The notes: generated by a model not told the origin, from the letters alone. A stretch of 8,782 nucleotides of DNA from PFJX01 sp037442845 (GCA_037442845.1 JBBIPL010000086.1:1-8782), one strand, 5' to 3'; shown: positions 1-6,923, counted from the stretch's first letter. Program-made: numbers and translations.

Positions 1-86
1 ACTCGGGCCGCCCTGACCCGACTCCAGGCGCGGGGTAAACTGAACGCCCCGTCCACCTGCCGCGCGCGACCGCACCGTTCCCGCCC

Positions 87-2615
87 ATGCCCGTTCGCCG
101 TTCCCGCACGGTCAAGCCCATCCCGGAGCGCGCGTCGCCGTTCTGGTATGCGCTGCTGCTGGCCGCCCTGATCGGCGTGCTGGCGCCCTTGGATGCGCGC
201 GCGCCCCTGTTCGCGCCGGCGCTGGTCGAGTTCGATCTTGCCGGCTATGGCCGCGCGGTGGCGCAACAGGTGTACCTGGGCATCAAGGCGGGCATGTTGT
301 GGGTGCCGCTGGGTTTTCTCGCCAGCCTTGCCGGCTGGGATCGCGCCCTGCGACGCTGGGCGCCGGCCGCCGTGGCGCTGCTGGCGTTGGGCTTGCCGAT
401 GCTGCCCGAGGTGCGCGTCGGCGACGCCCTGGAATTGCTGTTCGCGCTGCCGGGCCTGGCCCTGGGGCTGTGGCTGGGACGGGCCACGCGCGATGGCGGT
501 GGGCTGCGGAGCACGGTCAGCCCCCGGGCGGAGGCTGTTTCCGCGCGGGCCCGGCATCCCACTGTTTCGGAGCACGACACCGCCTTCGCCGGGAAAGAAA
601 GCGTGCCGCCCACGCAGGCGCGGGAAACCGCGGAAGGCGCCGCCGCGTTTGCGCACGCCGGCCCCCTGCGCCTGCTGGCCGGTTTCGCCGTGCTGCTGGC
701 GGTGGCCGCCGGCCTCTGGGATTTTCCGCGCTGGCCGCTGCTGCTGGGCCTGGGCCTGACTCTGTACGCCGCTCTGCTCTGGTTCCGTCCCCTCGCCTGG
801 CTGGTGGCGGTACCCGCCGCGCTGCCGTTGTTCGACTTGGCGCCATGGACGGGCCGCTTCTTCCTCGACGAGTTCGATCTGCTCATGGCGGTGACCCTCG
901 CGGTCCTCCTGCTGCGCCGCCCGGCCGCGGCGCCGCGGCCGCCGCCGCTGTCGCGCCTGGCGCTGATGGGAGTGTTCGGCCTGTCGGTGCTGGCCGCGCT
1001 GGCGGTCGGCTTGCTGCCGCTCGCGCCGCTGGACGCGAACGCGTTCTCTAGCTACTGGAGTTCCTACAACGCCCTGCGCGTGGCCAAGGGGTTTGCCTGG
1101 GGGGCGTTGCTCTACCTGTGGATCCGCCGGGCGGGCGTCGATCGCCAGGCACTCGGCCGCCTGCTGGCCCTGGGCATGGGCCTGGGCCTGCTGGGGGTGG
1201 GCCTGGTGGGGGCCTGGGAGCACCACCTGTTCGTCGGCTTCGCCCAGCGCTTGGAGACCTACCGCATCGTTTCCACCTTTTCCAGCATGCACACCGGCGG
1301 CGGCCACATCGAGGCCTACCTGGCGGCGGCGCTGCCCTTCCTCTGGCTGGTTACGCAGCGGGTGCGCGATGCCCTGTTCACCCTGCCGCTGATGCTGCTC
1401 ACCGCCTACGTCATGGTCTACACGGTTTCGCGCGGCGGCGTCCTGGCGGCGGCGGTGGTGGTGCTGATCCTGGCAGTCGCCAGCCTGCGCGCATGGCGCG
1501 TCAGCCGCCGCGGCGGCCTGCTGGCGCCGCTGTCCGCGCTGGTTCTGGTGGGCCTGGTGGTGGCGGCGGGCGTCGGCGGCGGACACTTCCAGCAGCGCTT
1601 CGCCGATACCGCGCGCGACTGGGGCATCCGCATGGATCACTGGAGCCGGGCGGTGGCCCTGGCGGACGACGGCATCGTCGCCGGCCTGTTTGGTTCCGGC
1701 CTCGGCAGTTTTCCGCGCCGCCACCTGGAACGCGCGCCGGCCGAGGACCAGCCCGCCACCTTCGGCTTCGCGCGCGAGGGCGACAACTCCTACTTCCGCC
1801 TCGGCAGCGGCGCGACGGTGTATTACGCGCAGCGCATCGCCTTCACCGCCGGCGAGAAGTACCGCCTCGAACTGGATGCCCGCTCGCGCCAGGGCGACAC
1901 CCGCCTGGACACGCCGGTGTGCGAGAAACAATTGCTCAATTCGCGTCAGTGCGAGTGGGGCGCCTTCAACGTGCCGGGCGACGGCCAATGGCATCGCCTG
2001 AGCCGCGAGTTCACCAGCGCCGAGGTGGGCAAGGCGGCCTGGTTCAGGCGTCCGCCGGTGGAGCTGATCCTCTATCACGCCGGCAAAAGCGGCGTGGTGG
2101 ACGTCGACAACCTGCGCCTGCTGGGGCCGGATGGCCGGGACGCGCTGTGCAACGGCGATTTCCGTGCCGGCGGCGACTGCTGGTTCTTCAAGACCCACAG
2201 CCACCTGCCCTGGCACATCAAGAACCTGTGGGTGCATGTTTGGTTCGAGCAGGGCTGGCTGGGCCTGCTGGCCTTCGCCGGCCTCAGCCTGACGGCCGTC
2301 CTGCGCCTGGCCCGCGCCGGCTGGCGCGGCCACCGCCTGGCCTGGGCCTGGCTCGCTTCGCTGGCCGGACTGCTTACCGTGGGTATTTTCGACAGCCTGC
2401 TCGACGCCCCGCGCCTGGCCGCCCTGCTGGTGGCCCTGCTGTTGCTGGGCGCGGGTTATGACTGGCGCGGGCCGGGGTTGCCGGGCGGACGCGGCGCGCG
2501 GCGCTCCAGCGCGGCGCCCGCCAGCAGCGCCAACGCCAGCCAGGGCCAGAACGAGGCCGCCGCCTTGGCCAGGCCGACCAGGTTGAAGACGCTGGCGATG
2601 GGCCACAACACATAG
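87..2615 (+). CDS. O-antigen ligase/polymerase-like membrane protein (Wzy_C type) with VanZ-like N-terminus and periplasmic sugar-binding-like insert
   Basis: This 842-residue polytopic inner-membrane protein probably polymerises or ligates lipid-linked glycans on the periplasmic face. Residues 18-133 form membrane segments with a VanZ-like PLGF motif (74-77) and a following R-x-GD...G...G stretch. A hydrophilic linker covers about 134-192. The core from about 193 carries the family SRGG motif at 448-451 and, after the large loop, H710, N713 and the E-x-G-x-x-G pattern from E721. The loop (about 553-708) holds a beta-rich segment with V-DVDNLRL and NGDF motifs, like galactose/carbohydrate-binding modules. 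The only four cysteines lie here (612, 622, 688, 698). Predicted membrane segments end near 789. The last 53 residues are antisense to the convergent vanZ-like gene and look non-conserved. The ATG start lacks a clear Shine-Dalgarno; an in-frame TAA at 36-38 limits upstream extension. The substrate is unknown. Confidence 0.85.
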   Translation: MPVRRSRTVKPIPERASPFWYALLLAALIGVLAPLDARAPLFAPALVEFDLAGYGRAVAQQVYLGIKAGMLWVPLGFLASLAGWDRALRRWAPAAVALLALGLPMLPEVRVGDALELLFALPGLALGLWLGRATRDGGGLRSTVSPRAEAVSARARHPTVSEHDTAFAGKESVPPTQARETAEGAAAFAHAGPLRLLAGFAVLLAVAAGLWDFPRWPLLLGLGLTLYAALLWFRPLAWLVAVPAALPLFDLAPWTGRFFLDEFDLLMAVTLAVLLLRRPAAAPRPPPLSRLALMGVFGLSVLAALAVGLLPLAPLDANAFSSYWSSYNALRVAKGFAWGALLYLWIRRAGVDRQALGRLLALGMGLGLLGVGLVGAWEHHLFVGFAQRLETYRIVSTFSSMHTGGGHIEAYLAAALPFLWLVTQRVRDALFTLPLMLLTAYVMVYTVSRGGVLAAAVVVLILAVASLRAWRVSRRGGLLAPLSALVLVGLVVAAGVGGGHFQQRFADTARDWGIRMDHWSRAVALADDGIVAGLFGSGLGSFPRRHLERAPAEDQPATFGFAREGDNSYFRLGSGATVYYAQRIAFTAGEKYRLELDARSRQGDTRLDTPVCEKQLLNSRQCEWGAFNVPGDGQWHRLSREFTSAEVGKAAWFRRPPVELILYHAGKSGVVDVDNLRLLGPDGRDALCNGDFRAGGDCWFFKTHSHLPWHIKNLWVHVWFEQGWLGLLAFAGLSLTAVLRLARAGWRGHRLAWAWLASLAGLLTVGIFDSLLDAPRLAALLVALLLLGAGYDWRGPGLPGGRGARRSSAAPASSANASQGQNEAAALARPTRLKTLAMGHNT

Positions 2616-3517
2616 TCGGCCAGCGCCAGCCGCGCGGCCAATACCGCCAGCAGCAGGGCCGCGGCGATGACGCGCCGGTGCCGGGAGACGGCGGGGATGA
2701 GCAGGAACCAGAAGGCCAGCAGGAAGGCGGCCAGGCTTTCCAGGGAGAGCACGCCGCCCACCGCCCGCAGTTTCAGCAACAGGGTTGCGACCAGCAGCTT
2801 CATGGCGAAGCCGGCGAGGAACAGCAGCAGCGTGGCCGGCACGTAGCGGCCCGGTTTCAGCAGGCAGGCGGCGAAGGCGCCGACAGCGGCCATTTCCAGG
2901 AAGACGGCGGCGAACCAGTACAGGTTGAGTTGGGTGAAGGCTTCCACCGGCGTGTCGAACGGCCGCAGGTGCAGGCTGAGCCAGCCGGCGCCGGGGAAGG
3001 GCAGCAAGGAAAACTGCGCGAAGCCCCACAACGCCAGCAGTCCCAGGCCGGCGCTGGCCCACCATTGCGTGCGGAACCAGCGTCGGCGCCAGCGCCCGAG
3101 GGACTTGCCGGCGCGGCGCCAGCGGTTGTGGTGCAGGGTGAGCAGGGCGCCGGCGAGGGCGCCGAGCAGATTCAGGGCGACGTCCAGGTTCGAGGCGATG
3201 CGATCGGACAGCAGACCTTGCAGACTTTCCAGCAGCACGCTCAGGGCCAGCCCGCCCAGGCTGGCGAGCAGGATCGCGCGGATCCGGTGCTGCGGCTGCG
3301 CCAGCAGCCGCGCCAGCAGATAGCCGAAGGGCAGGTAGGCGAGCAGGTTGGTGGAGATGTCGGTGCGCGTGATGTAGGGCGGCAGCGGCTCGAACAGGAA
3401 GGCGAGCGACCAGTCCCCCCATGCCTCGGGCGGATGGCTGGAATGCAGGCTGCCGAAGACGATCAGCAGCGCGTACAGGGCCAGATAGAAGGGAAGGCGG
3501 GGTGACGGGGCGGACAT
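2456..3517 (-). CDS. VanZ family membrane protein
   Basis: The product is a polytopic membrane protein of 353 residues if started at the ATG ending at 3517. An ATG at 3544 and a TTG at 3571 are also in frame; none has a convincing Shine-Dalgarno, and 3517 was chosen because the hydrophobic segment starts soon after it. The N-terminal half shows the VanZ signature: D53...N57 then PFG at 63-65, and E97-x-x-Q100 with R106, S109, D112, N116 and G-x-x-x-G. The C-terminal half adds about five further hydrophobic helices, so it is about twice the size of a minimal VanZ domain. VanZ proteins are known from teicoplanin resistance and often occur in polysaccharide loci, but their biochemical role is poorly defined. 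The gene follows the zinc-ribbon/Sel1 gene by about 80 bases on the same strand, and its 3' end overlaps the convergent ligase gene by 160 bases. Confidence 0.82.
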   Translation of the reverse strand: MSAPSPRLPFYLALYALLIVFGSLHSSHPPEAWGDWSLAFLFEPLPPYITRTDISTNLLAYLPFGYLLARLLAQPQHRIRAILLASLGGLALSVLLESLQGLLSDRIASNLDVALNLLGALAGALLTLHHNRWRRAGKSLGRWRRRWFRTQWWASAGLGLLALWGFAQFSLLPFPGAGWLSLHLRPFDTPVEAFTQLNLYWFAAVFLEMAAVGAFAACLLKPGRYVPATLLLFLAGFAMKLLVATLLLKLRAVGGVLSLESLAAFLLAFWFLLIPAVSRHRRVIAAALLLAVLAARLALADYVLWPIASVFNLVGLAKAAASFWPWLALALLAGAALERRAPRPPGNPGPRQS

Positions 3518-3597
3518 GGGGGGTGCGGGACGCGGGCGCGCCATGCTGGCATGACGGCGATCGCCGCTCAAGCCGGCCCGGCCGGCAGATTCCCGGA

Positions 3598-4461
3598 TCA
3601 GCGCGCGGGCGTTTCGGCGGCCCTGGCCACGGCTGGCGGCGCGGCCTTGGCGCCCTCGAAGCGCCGCAGGGCCTGCTGGCTGGCTTCCTGGGCGCGCAGC
3701 AATTCTTCACCCGACATCACCGCCGCCAGCCGGTCGCGCATCACCAGGGCGTCCGCGTGACCGCGCGCGGCGGCCAGGTTGAACCACAGATAGGCGTTTT
3801 CCTTGCTGGCGGTGGTGGCCAGGCCGTCGCGGTGGAAGATGCCGAGCTGGTATTGGGCGTCGAGTTGGCCGTGCTCGGCGGCCTTGGTGAACTGTTCCAG
3901 CGCGGCGCGGTAGTTCTGCACCGTGCCGCGCCCCTGCAGGTGGGCCATGCCCAGCAGGTACTCCGCCTCGGCGTGCTCGCGGCCGGCCGCAGCGTGCAGC
4001 CAGGGCAGGGCCTCGGGGTATTCGCCGCGCTGCCAGTGGATGCGGCCGAGTTCGGACTGCGCCTCCAGGTCGCCCCGCTTGGCGGCGGTTTCGTAGTGCT
4101 TCAGGCGTGCCTGGTCGTCCGCGCTGATGGTCACCGCGCCCCTGCCGCCCGCTGGCGGATCGTCCGGATCGAGCAGCCCGAACACCACGGCCACCAGCAC
4201 GGCGCCGCCCGCCGCCAGGCCGGTCAGCAGTTTCTTGTGGTCTTTCGCCGCCGCCACCCGGAAGTGGCGCTTGCAGGCGCGGCAGCGGTAGGTGACGTGC
4301 CCGGAATTGCCGCTGTGCCGGTGCGAGACGCGTACGTCGTCGCTGCCGCAGTGCGGGCAGAGTGTGCCGGCCGGGGACGCCGCGGCGGAGGCGTCGTCGC
4401 CGGGCAGATCGGCGTCTTCCTCCAGGGCCGGCAGTCGGTCGCGATCGGGAGCAGTGGCCAT
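3598..4461 (-). CDS. Zinc-ribbon, single-TM, Sel1-repeat protein
   Basis: The 287-residue product has three parts. Residues 35-63 form a four-cysteine zinc ribbon: CPHC at 35-38 and CRAC at 60-63, with an aromatic residue following (F67), similar in pattern to transposase-type zinc ribbons. One hydrophobic helix lies at about 78-97. About three Sel1-like/TPR repeats cover 125-240, with recurring A-x-x-G-x-x-x-A-x-x-x-LG patterns, followed by an Ala-rich tail. By the positive-inside rule (KDHKK just before the helix) the ribbon should be cytoplasmic and the repeats periplasmic. Sel1 repeats usually scaffold protein complexes. No enzyme motif is visible and I do not know its function. It starts 53 bases after the symporter stop, on the same strand, which suggests an operon. 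The ATG at 4461 has no strong Shine-Dalgarno. Confidence 0.8.
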   Translation of the reverse strand: MATAPDRDRLPALEEDADLPGDDASAAASPAGTLCPHCGSDDVRVSHRHSGNSGHVTYRCRACKRHFRVAAAKDHKKLLTGLAAGGAVLVAVVFGLLDPDDPPAGGRGAVTISADDQARLKHYETAAKRGDLEAQSELGRIHWQRGEYPEALPWLHAAAGREHAEAEYLLGMAHLQGRGTVQNYRAALEQFTKAAEHGQLDAQYQLGIFHRDGLATTASKENAYLWFNLAAARGHADALVMRDRLAAVMSGEELLRAQEASQQALRRFEGAKAAPPAVARAAETPAR

Positions 4462-4514
4462 GCGGAGTCGGGTGGGGTGCGGGGTTCGTCGCCGGATGTG
4501 GGGCGCATTCTAAT

Positions 4515-5945
4515 TCAGGACGCCACATTCCGTCCGAGCAGCAGCGAACCCAGCAACATGCCCGCGCAGGACATCAGGAAGCCGGCGAACTGCGGCGGCA
4601 GCGCGCCCTCGGGGGCGAGGAATTCCATGGCCAGCCAGGCGAACAGTCCCAAAACGATGGACAGGCCGGCGCCGGCGTTGTTGGCGCGCTTCCAGAACAG
4701 GCCCGCCACCAGCGGCACGAAGGCGGTGGCCAGGGTGACCTTGTAGGCGTTCTCCACCATGCCGTGGATGCTGGTTTCGTGTTCCAGCGACCACAGCGAA
4801 TAGAGCACCACGCCGAGGGTGAACAGCACCACGACGCCGCGGGTGATGGCCAGGAAGTGGCGGTCGGTGAGGTTCTTTTCCGACAGGAAGCCCTTGAGGA
4901 TATTCTCGGAAATGGTCACCGATGGCGCCAGCAGGGTGCCCGAGGCGGTGGACATGATCACCGACAGCAGGGCGCCGAAGAAAATGATCTGCGCCGCCAG
5001 CGGCAGGTGGGCGGCGACGAAGCTGGGCAGCACCAACTGCGCGTCCTCATGCAGCAGCCGGCCGGTCAGGCCCGGGTCGACCAGGGTCGCGGCGTAGGTG
5101 AGGTAGAGCGGCACCGCGGCGAACAGCAGGTAGGCGACGCCGCCGATCACCGTGCCCCACACCGCCACGCGCTCGTTCTTCGCGCTGTTGGCGCGCTGGA
5201 ACACGTCCTGCTGCGGCACCGAGCCGAAGCCCATGGTGAGCAGGCCGGCGACGAAGGTGAGGATGGCCGCCCATTCCAGCTCCGGCCAGAATTCGAACTT
5301 GCCCGCCGCCGCCGCGTGCGCGATCACCGGCGCCACGCCGTTCACCTGCGGCATGGCGCCCACCAGCCAGGCGATCCACAGCAGGCCGACGACGATCACC
5401 GTCATCTGCAGGAAGGTGGTGAGCGCCACCGACCACATGCCGCCGAACAGGGTGTAGAGCAGCACCACCGAGGCGCCGATGAGGATGCCCTGGACCTGGC
5501 TGATCTCGCCGGCCGACAGCACGTTGAACACCAGGCCCAGGGCCACCACCTGCGCCGACACCCAGCCCAGGTAGGACAGCGCGATGGCCAGCGACATCGC
5601 CACCTCCACCGGCCGGTTGTAGCGCCGGCGGTAGAAGTCGCCGAGGGTCAGCAGGCGCATGCGGTACAGCGGCCGGGCGATGAACAGGCCGAACAGGATC
5701 AGCGCCAGCGAGGCGCCGAAGGGATCGGAAATGGTGCCGCCGAGGTTCTCCTCCATGAAGGTGGCGGGAATGCCCAGCACCGTCTCGGCGCCGAACCAGG
5801 TGGCGAACACCATGGCGACGACGATGAGCATGGGCAGCGAGCGGCCCGCCGAGAAGTAGTCCTCGGTGCTCTTCACGCGCGTCGCGGCGTACATGCCGAC
5901 GCCGATGGAGAGGATCAGGTAGAGGAGGACGAAGCCGAGCAGCAT
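4515..5945 (-). CDS. Sodium:solute symporter family (SSS) permease
   Basis: This 476-residue inner-membrane transporter belongs to the SSS family, which couples Na+ entry to uptake of sugars, amino acids, carboxylates or vitamins. The length and about 13 hydrophobic segments fit the family. Recognisable signatures are FSAGRSLP at 31-38 after TM1, YTLFGGMWSVALTTFLQ at 164-180, QQDVFQRANSAKN at 245-257, and the TM8 stretch ALLSVIMSTASG at 325-336. S332/T333 there sit where family members place the Na2-site hydroxyl residues. FVPLVAGLFWKRAN at 409-422 is also typical. The ATG start gives a normal TM1 but has no obvious Shine-Dalgarno. The sequence does not reveal the substrate. It is the first gene of a probable three-gene unit with the zinc-ribbon/Sel1 and VanZ genes. 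A long open frame on the opposite strand is a composition artefact. Confidence 0.93.
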   Translation of the reverse strand: MLLGFVLLYLILSIGVGMYAATRVKSTEDYFSAGRSLPMLIVVAMVFATWFGAETVLGIPATFMEENLGGTISDPFGASLALILFGLFIARPLYRMRLLTLGDFYRRRYNRPVEVAMSLAIALSYLGWVSAQVVALGLVFNVLSAGEISQVQGILIGASVVLLYTLFGGMWSVALTTFLQMTVIVVGLLWIAWLVGAMPQVNGVAPVIAHAAAAGKFEFWPELEWAAILTFVAGLLTMGFGSVPQQDVFQRANSAKNERVAVWGTVIGGVAYLLFAAVPLYLTYAATLVDPGLTGRLLHEDAQLVLPSFVAAHLPLAAQIIFFGALLSVIMSTASGTLLAPSVTISENILKGFLSEKNLTDRHFLAITRGVVVLFTLGVVLYSLWSLEHETSIHGMVENAYKVTLATAFVPLVAGLFWKRANNAGAGLSIVLGLFAWLAMEFLAPEGALPPQFAGFLMSCAGMLLGSLLLGRNVAS

Positions 5946-6161
5946 ATTTTTCGTTCAGTCGATGCGCCGAGCGGGATGCGCGGGCGGCCTGGAAAATGGC
6001 GCGATTATCGCTGATTTGGCGCTGTCTGGCGCCCGGCCTGGGCGGCTCGCGCGACGAGTGCAAAGCCAGCCGACGGTGGCGGCGGTTCCCGTCGTGCCCG
6101 CGCCAACCCGTTTGCCCCCCGGACGCGGGCCGGGCTGCACGCTTCACCAAGGCGTGGACCC
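5946..6161. other. Intergenic region between symporter and toxin-antitoxin remnant
   Basis: About 216 bases hold no gene I can support. Open frames crossing it on both strands are Arg/Pro/Ala-rich and lack recognisable motifs. It should contain the promoter of the minus-strand symporter unit. It also occupies the place where the 5' part of the antitoxin gene and its promoter would be expected. No recognisable antitoxin N-terminal DNA-binding segment is seen in any plus-strand frame. Confidence 0.5.
6004..6009 (-). promoter_or_regulatory. Weak candidate -10 element for the symporter unit
   Basis: On the minus strand the hexamer GATAAT matches the sigma70 -10 consensus at five of six bases. 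It lies about 58 bases before the symporter ATG. No good -35 is found at 16-18 bases spacing (the best matches three of six), so this is a guess based on the -10 alone in otherwise GC-rich DNA. Confidence 0.2.
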
Positions 6162-6269
6162 TTATTCGGGCGGGCGCGTGGCATCGCCGTTCGGCTTGCA
6201 CGCCGGACTAACATTCACGGTGACGTGCTCGCGCCGCTGGAGGCGGACCTGTGGGAAGCGCAGGCGTGA
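6162..6269 (+). pseudogene. Remnant of VapB/Phd-type antitoxin (C-terminal end only)
   Basis: In the frame that ends with TGA at 6267-6269, the last residues read NIHGDVLAPLEADLWEAQA. This closely resembles the conserved tail of Phd/VapB-like antitoxins that partner PIN toxins (GDI-x-APL-x-x-x-WEA), which binds the toxin. A PLFGRARG stretch about 30 residues from the end also fits. The stop overlaps the toxin's GTG start as GTGA, the usual translational coupling of such pairs. No start codon with a credible N-terminal DNA-binding region is found upstream, so the gene seems to have lost its 5' part. The left boundary given is approximate. Identification rests on a short stretch and its position. 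Confidence 0.45.
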
Positions 6270-6664
6270 TCCTCGATACACACGCCCTGCTGTGAATGGA
6301 CCGCGATGATGCCGCCCTGGGAGCTGCGGCGCGGCGGCACATCGTAAAGGCCTGGCGCGAGGGCGGGGTGGCGGTGAGCGCCATCAGCTTCCGGGAGGTG
6401 GTGATGCTGGCCGAGCGCGGACGCGTTGTCCTGCCGGTGCCCGCGCCGCGCTGGCGGGCAAACTGGTTGCGCGCCGGCCTGGCGGAGATCCCGCTGAACG
6501 GCGATATCGCCTTGCTGGCCTGCCAACTGGAAAACCTGCACCGCGACCCGGCCGACCGCTTCATCCTGGCGACCGCGCTGGAGCGGGGACAGCCCCTGCT
6601 CACGGCCGATGCCAGGTTGCTGGCCTGGCCGGGGGAAGTGGTACGACTGCATGCGGGAAAGTGA
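6266..6664 (+). pseudogene. VapC-like PIN-domain toxin, interrupted by an in-frame TGA
   Basis: PIN-domain VapC toxins are Mg2+-dependent RNases. From GTG at 6266 the frame reads V-I-L-D-T-H-A-L-L, then TGA (6293-6295), then MDRDDAALG. The family N-terminus normally reads LDTHALLW, so the stop falls on the Trp codon (TGG to TGA). The rest is intact: SAISFREVV with the second acid (Glu), DPADRFILATA with the third (Asp) and TADARLL with the fourth (Asp). The open frame restarting at ATG 6296 gives 122 residues but lacks the first catalytic Asp and the first beta strand, so it is unlikely to be active. TGA ends most other genes here, so recoding as Trp is not expected. The GTG start overlaps the antitoxin remnant's stop. 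Re-initiation at TGAATG could still produce the truncated product. Confidence 0.82.
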
Positions 6665-6702
6665 GGGGGGCGGCGTCAGTGGCCGATCCATGTCCGCCCC
6701 CC
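6665..6702. repeat. GC-rich inverted repeat after the toxin gene
   Basis: A perfect 9-base inverted repeat (GGGGGGCGG at 6665-6673, CCGCCCCCC at 6694-6702) encloses a 20-base loop and begins directly after the toxin stop codon. No T-run follows on either strand, so it is not a classical intrinsic terminator. It could still stabilise a 3' end, or it may be chance in G/C-rich DNA. Confidence 0.4.
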
Positions 6703-6782
6703 GCACCGACGTCCATGGCCCCCCCGCATGCTGGATCTGGCGGAATCTCGGGAACAAGGCTCCATCACCTCCGGCTTGAGTC

Positions 6783-6923
6783 TCAATTTTTCGCCCGCCG
6801 CGCGAAGCGGCGGTCATCGAAGCTCAGCAACTGTTCGGCGAGATAGGAAAAGGTCGGGCGATAAAATACTTGTTCCTGCGGCGGATACACCACGCCACCA
6901 GCGATGGCGGCGGGCAGCCTCAT
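6783..6923 (-). pseudogene. 46-codon ORF overlapping the glycosyltransferase stop; probable 5' fragment of a lost gene
   Basis: The ATG at 6921-6923 overlaps the glycosyltransferase TGA as ATGA, which is typical of a coupled downstream gene. The 46-residue product begins MRLPAAIAGGVVYPPQEQ and continues with an aromatic-rich stretch (YRPTFSYLAEQLLSFDDRRF) before TGA. Its local base composition is less GC-rich than its surroundings. The layout (short hydrophobic start, then a Y-P-x-x-E motif and an L-rich helix) loosely recalls the N-terminus of CapK/phenylacetate-CoA-ligase-like proteins found in polysaccharide loci, but this is a weak guess. It may instead be a true small protein. Nothing gene-like continues beyond the stop in any frame. 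Confidence 0.35.

Noticed and set aside
1171..1215. Gly/Leu-rich tandem-like repeat (LGMGLGLLGVGLVG) as a possible slippage tract
   Set aside because: The units are imperfect and encode an ordinary transmembrane helix. There is no sign of phase variation.
1118..2461. A 447-codon frame inside the ligase gene
   Set aside because: It is Pro/Arg/Gly-rich, a +1-type shadow of the ligase gene, which itself carries the SRGG and H...N...E-x-G motifs.
2678..3505. A 275-codon plus-strand frame opposite the VanZ gene
   Set aside because: It is a Gln/Gly/Glu-rich composition shadow of the hydrophobic VanZ coding sequence. The VanZ motifs on the other strand are clear.
3421..4746. A 441-codon plus-strand frame across the Sel1 gene
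   Set aside because: It spans two minus-strand genes and the gap between them, without any recognisable motif.
4362..6014. A 550-codon open frame on the plus strand opposite the symporter
   Set aside because: It is rich in Gln/His/Arg/Glu with no domain or hydrophobic pattern, and mirrors the symporter's codon periodicity. In GC-rich DNA antisense frames often stay open because stop codons are rare.
6293..6295. TGA read as Trp or selenocysteine in the PIN toxin
   Set aside because: TGA ends most of the other genes in the window, TGG encodes Trp throughout, and no selenocysteine-type hairpin or conserved Cys/Sec position is expected in PIN domains.
6215..6817. A 200-codon minus-strand frame across the PIN toxin
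   Set aside because: It is antisense to a clear, though broken, PIN domain and has no motif of its own.
6783..6825. Terminator for the glycosyltransferase transcript (CCGCCG...CGGCGG hairpin)
   Set aside because: The 6-base stem is not followed by a U-run on the minus strand, and it lies inside the 46-codon ORF.
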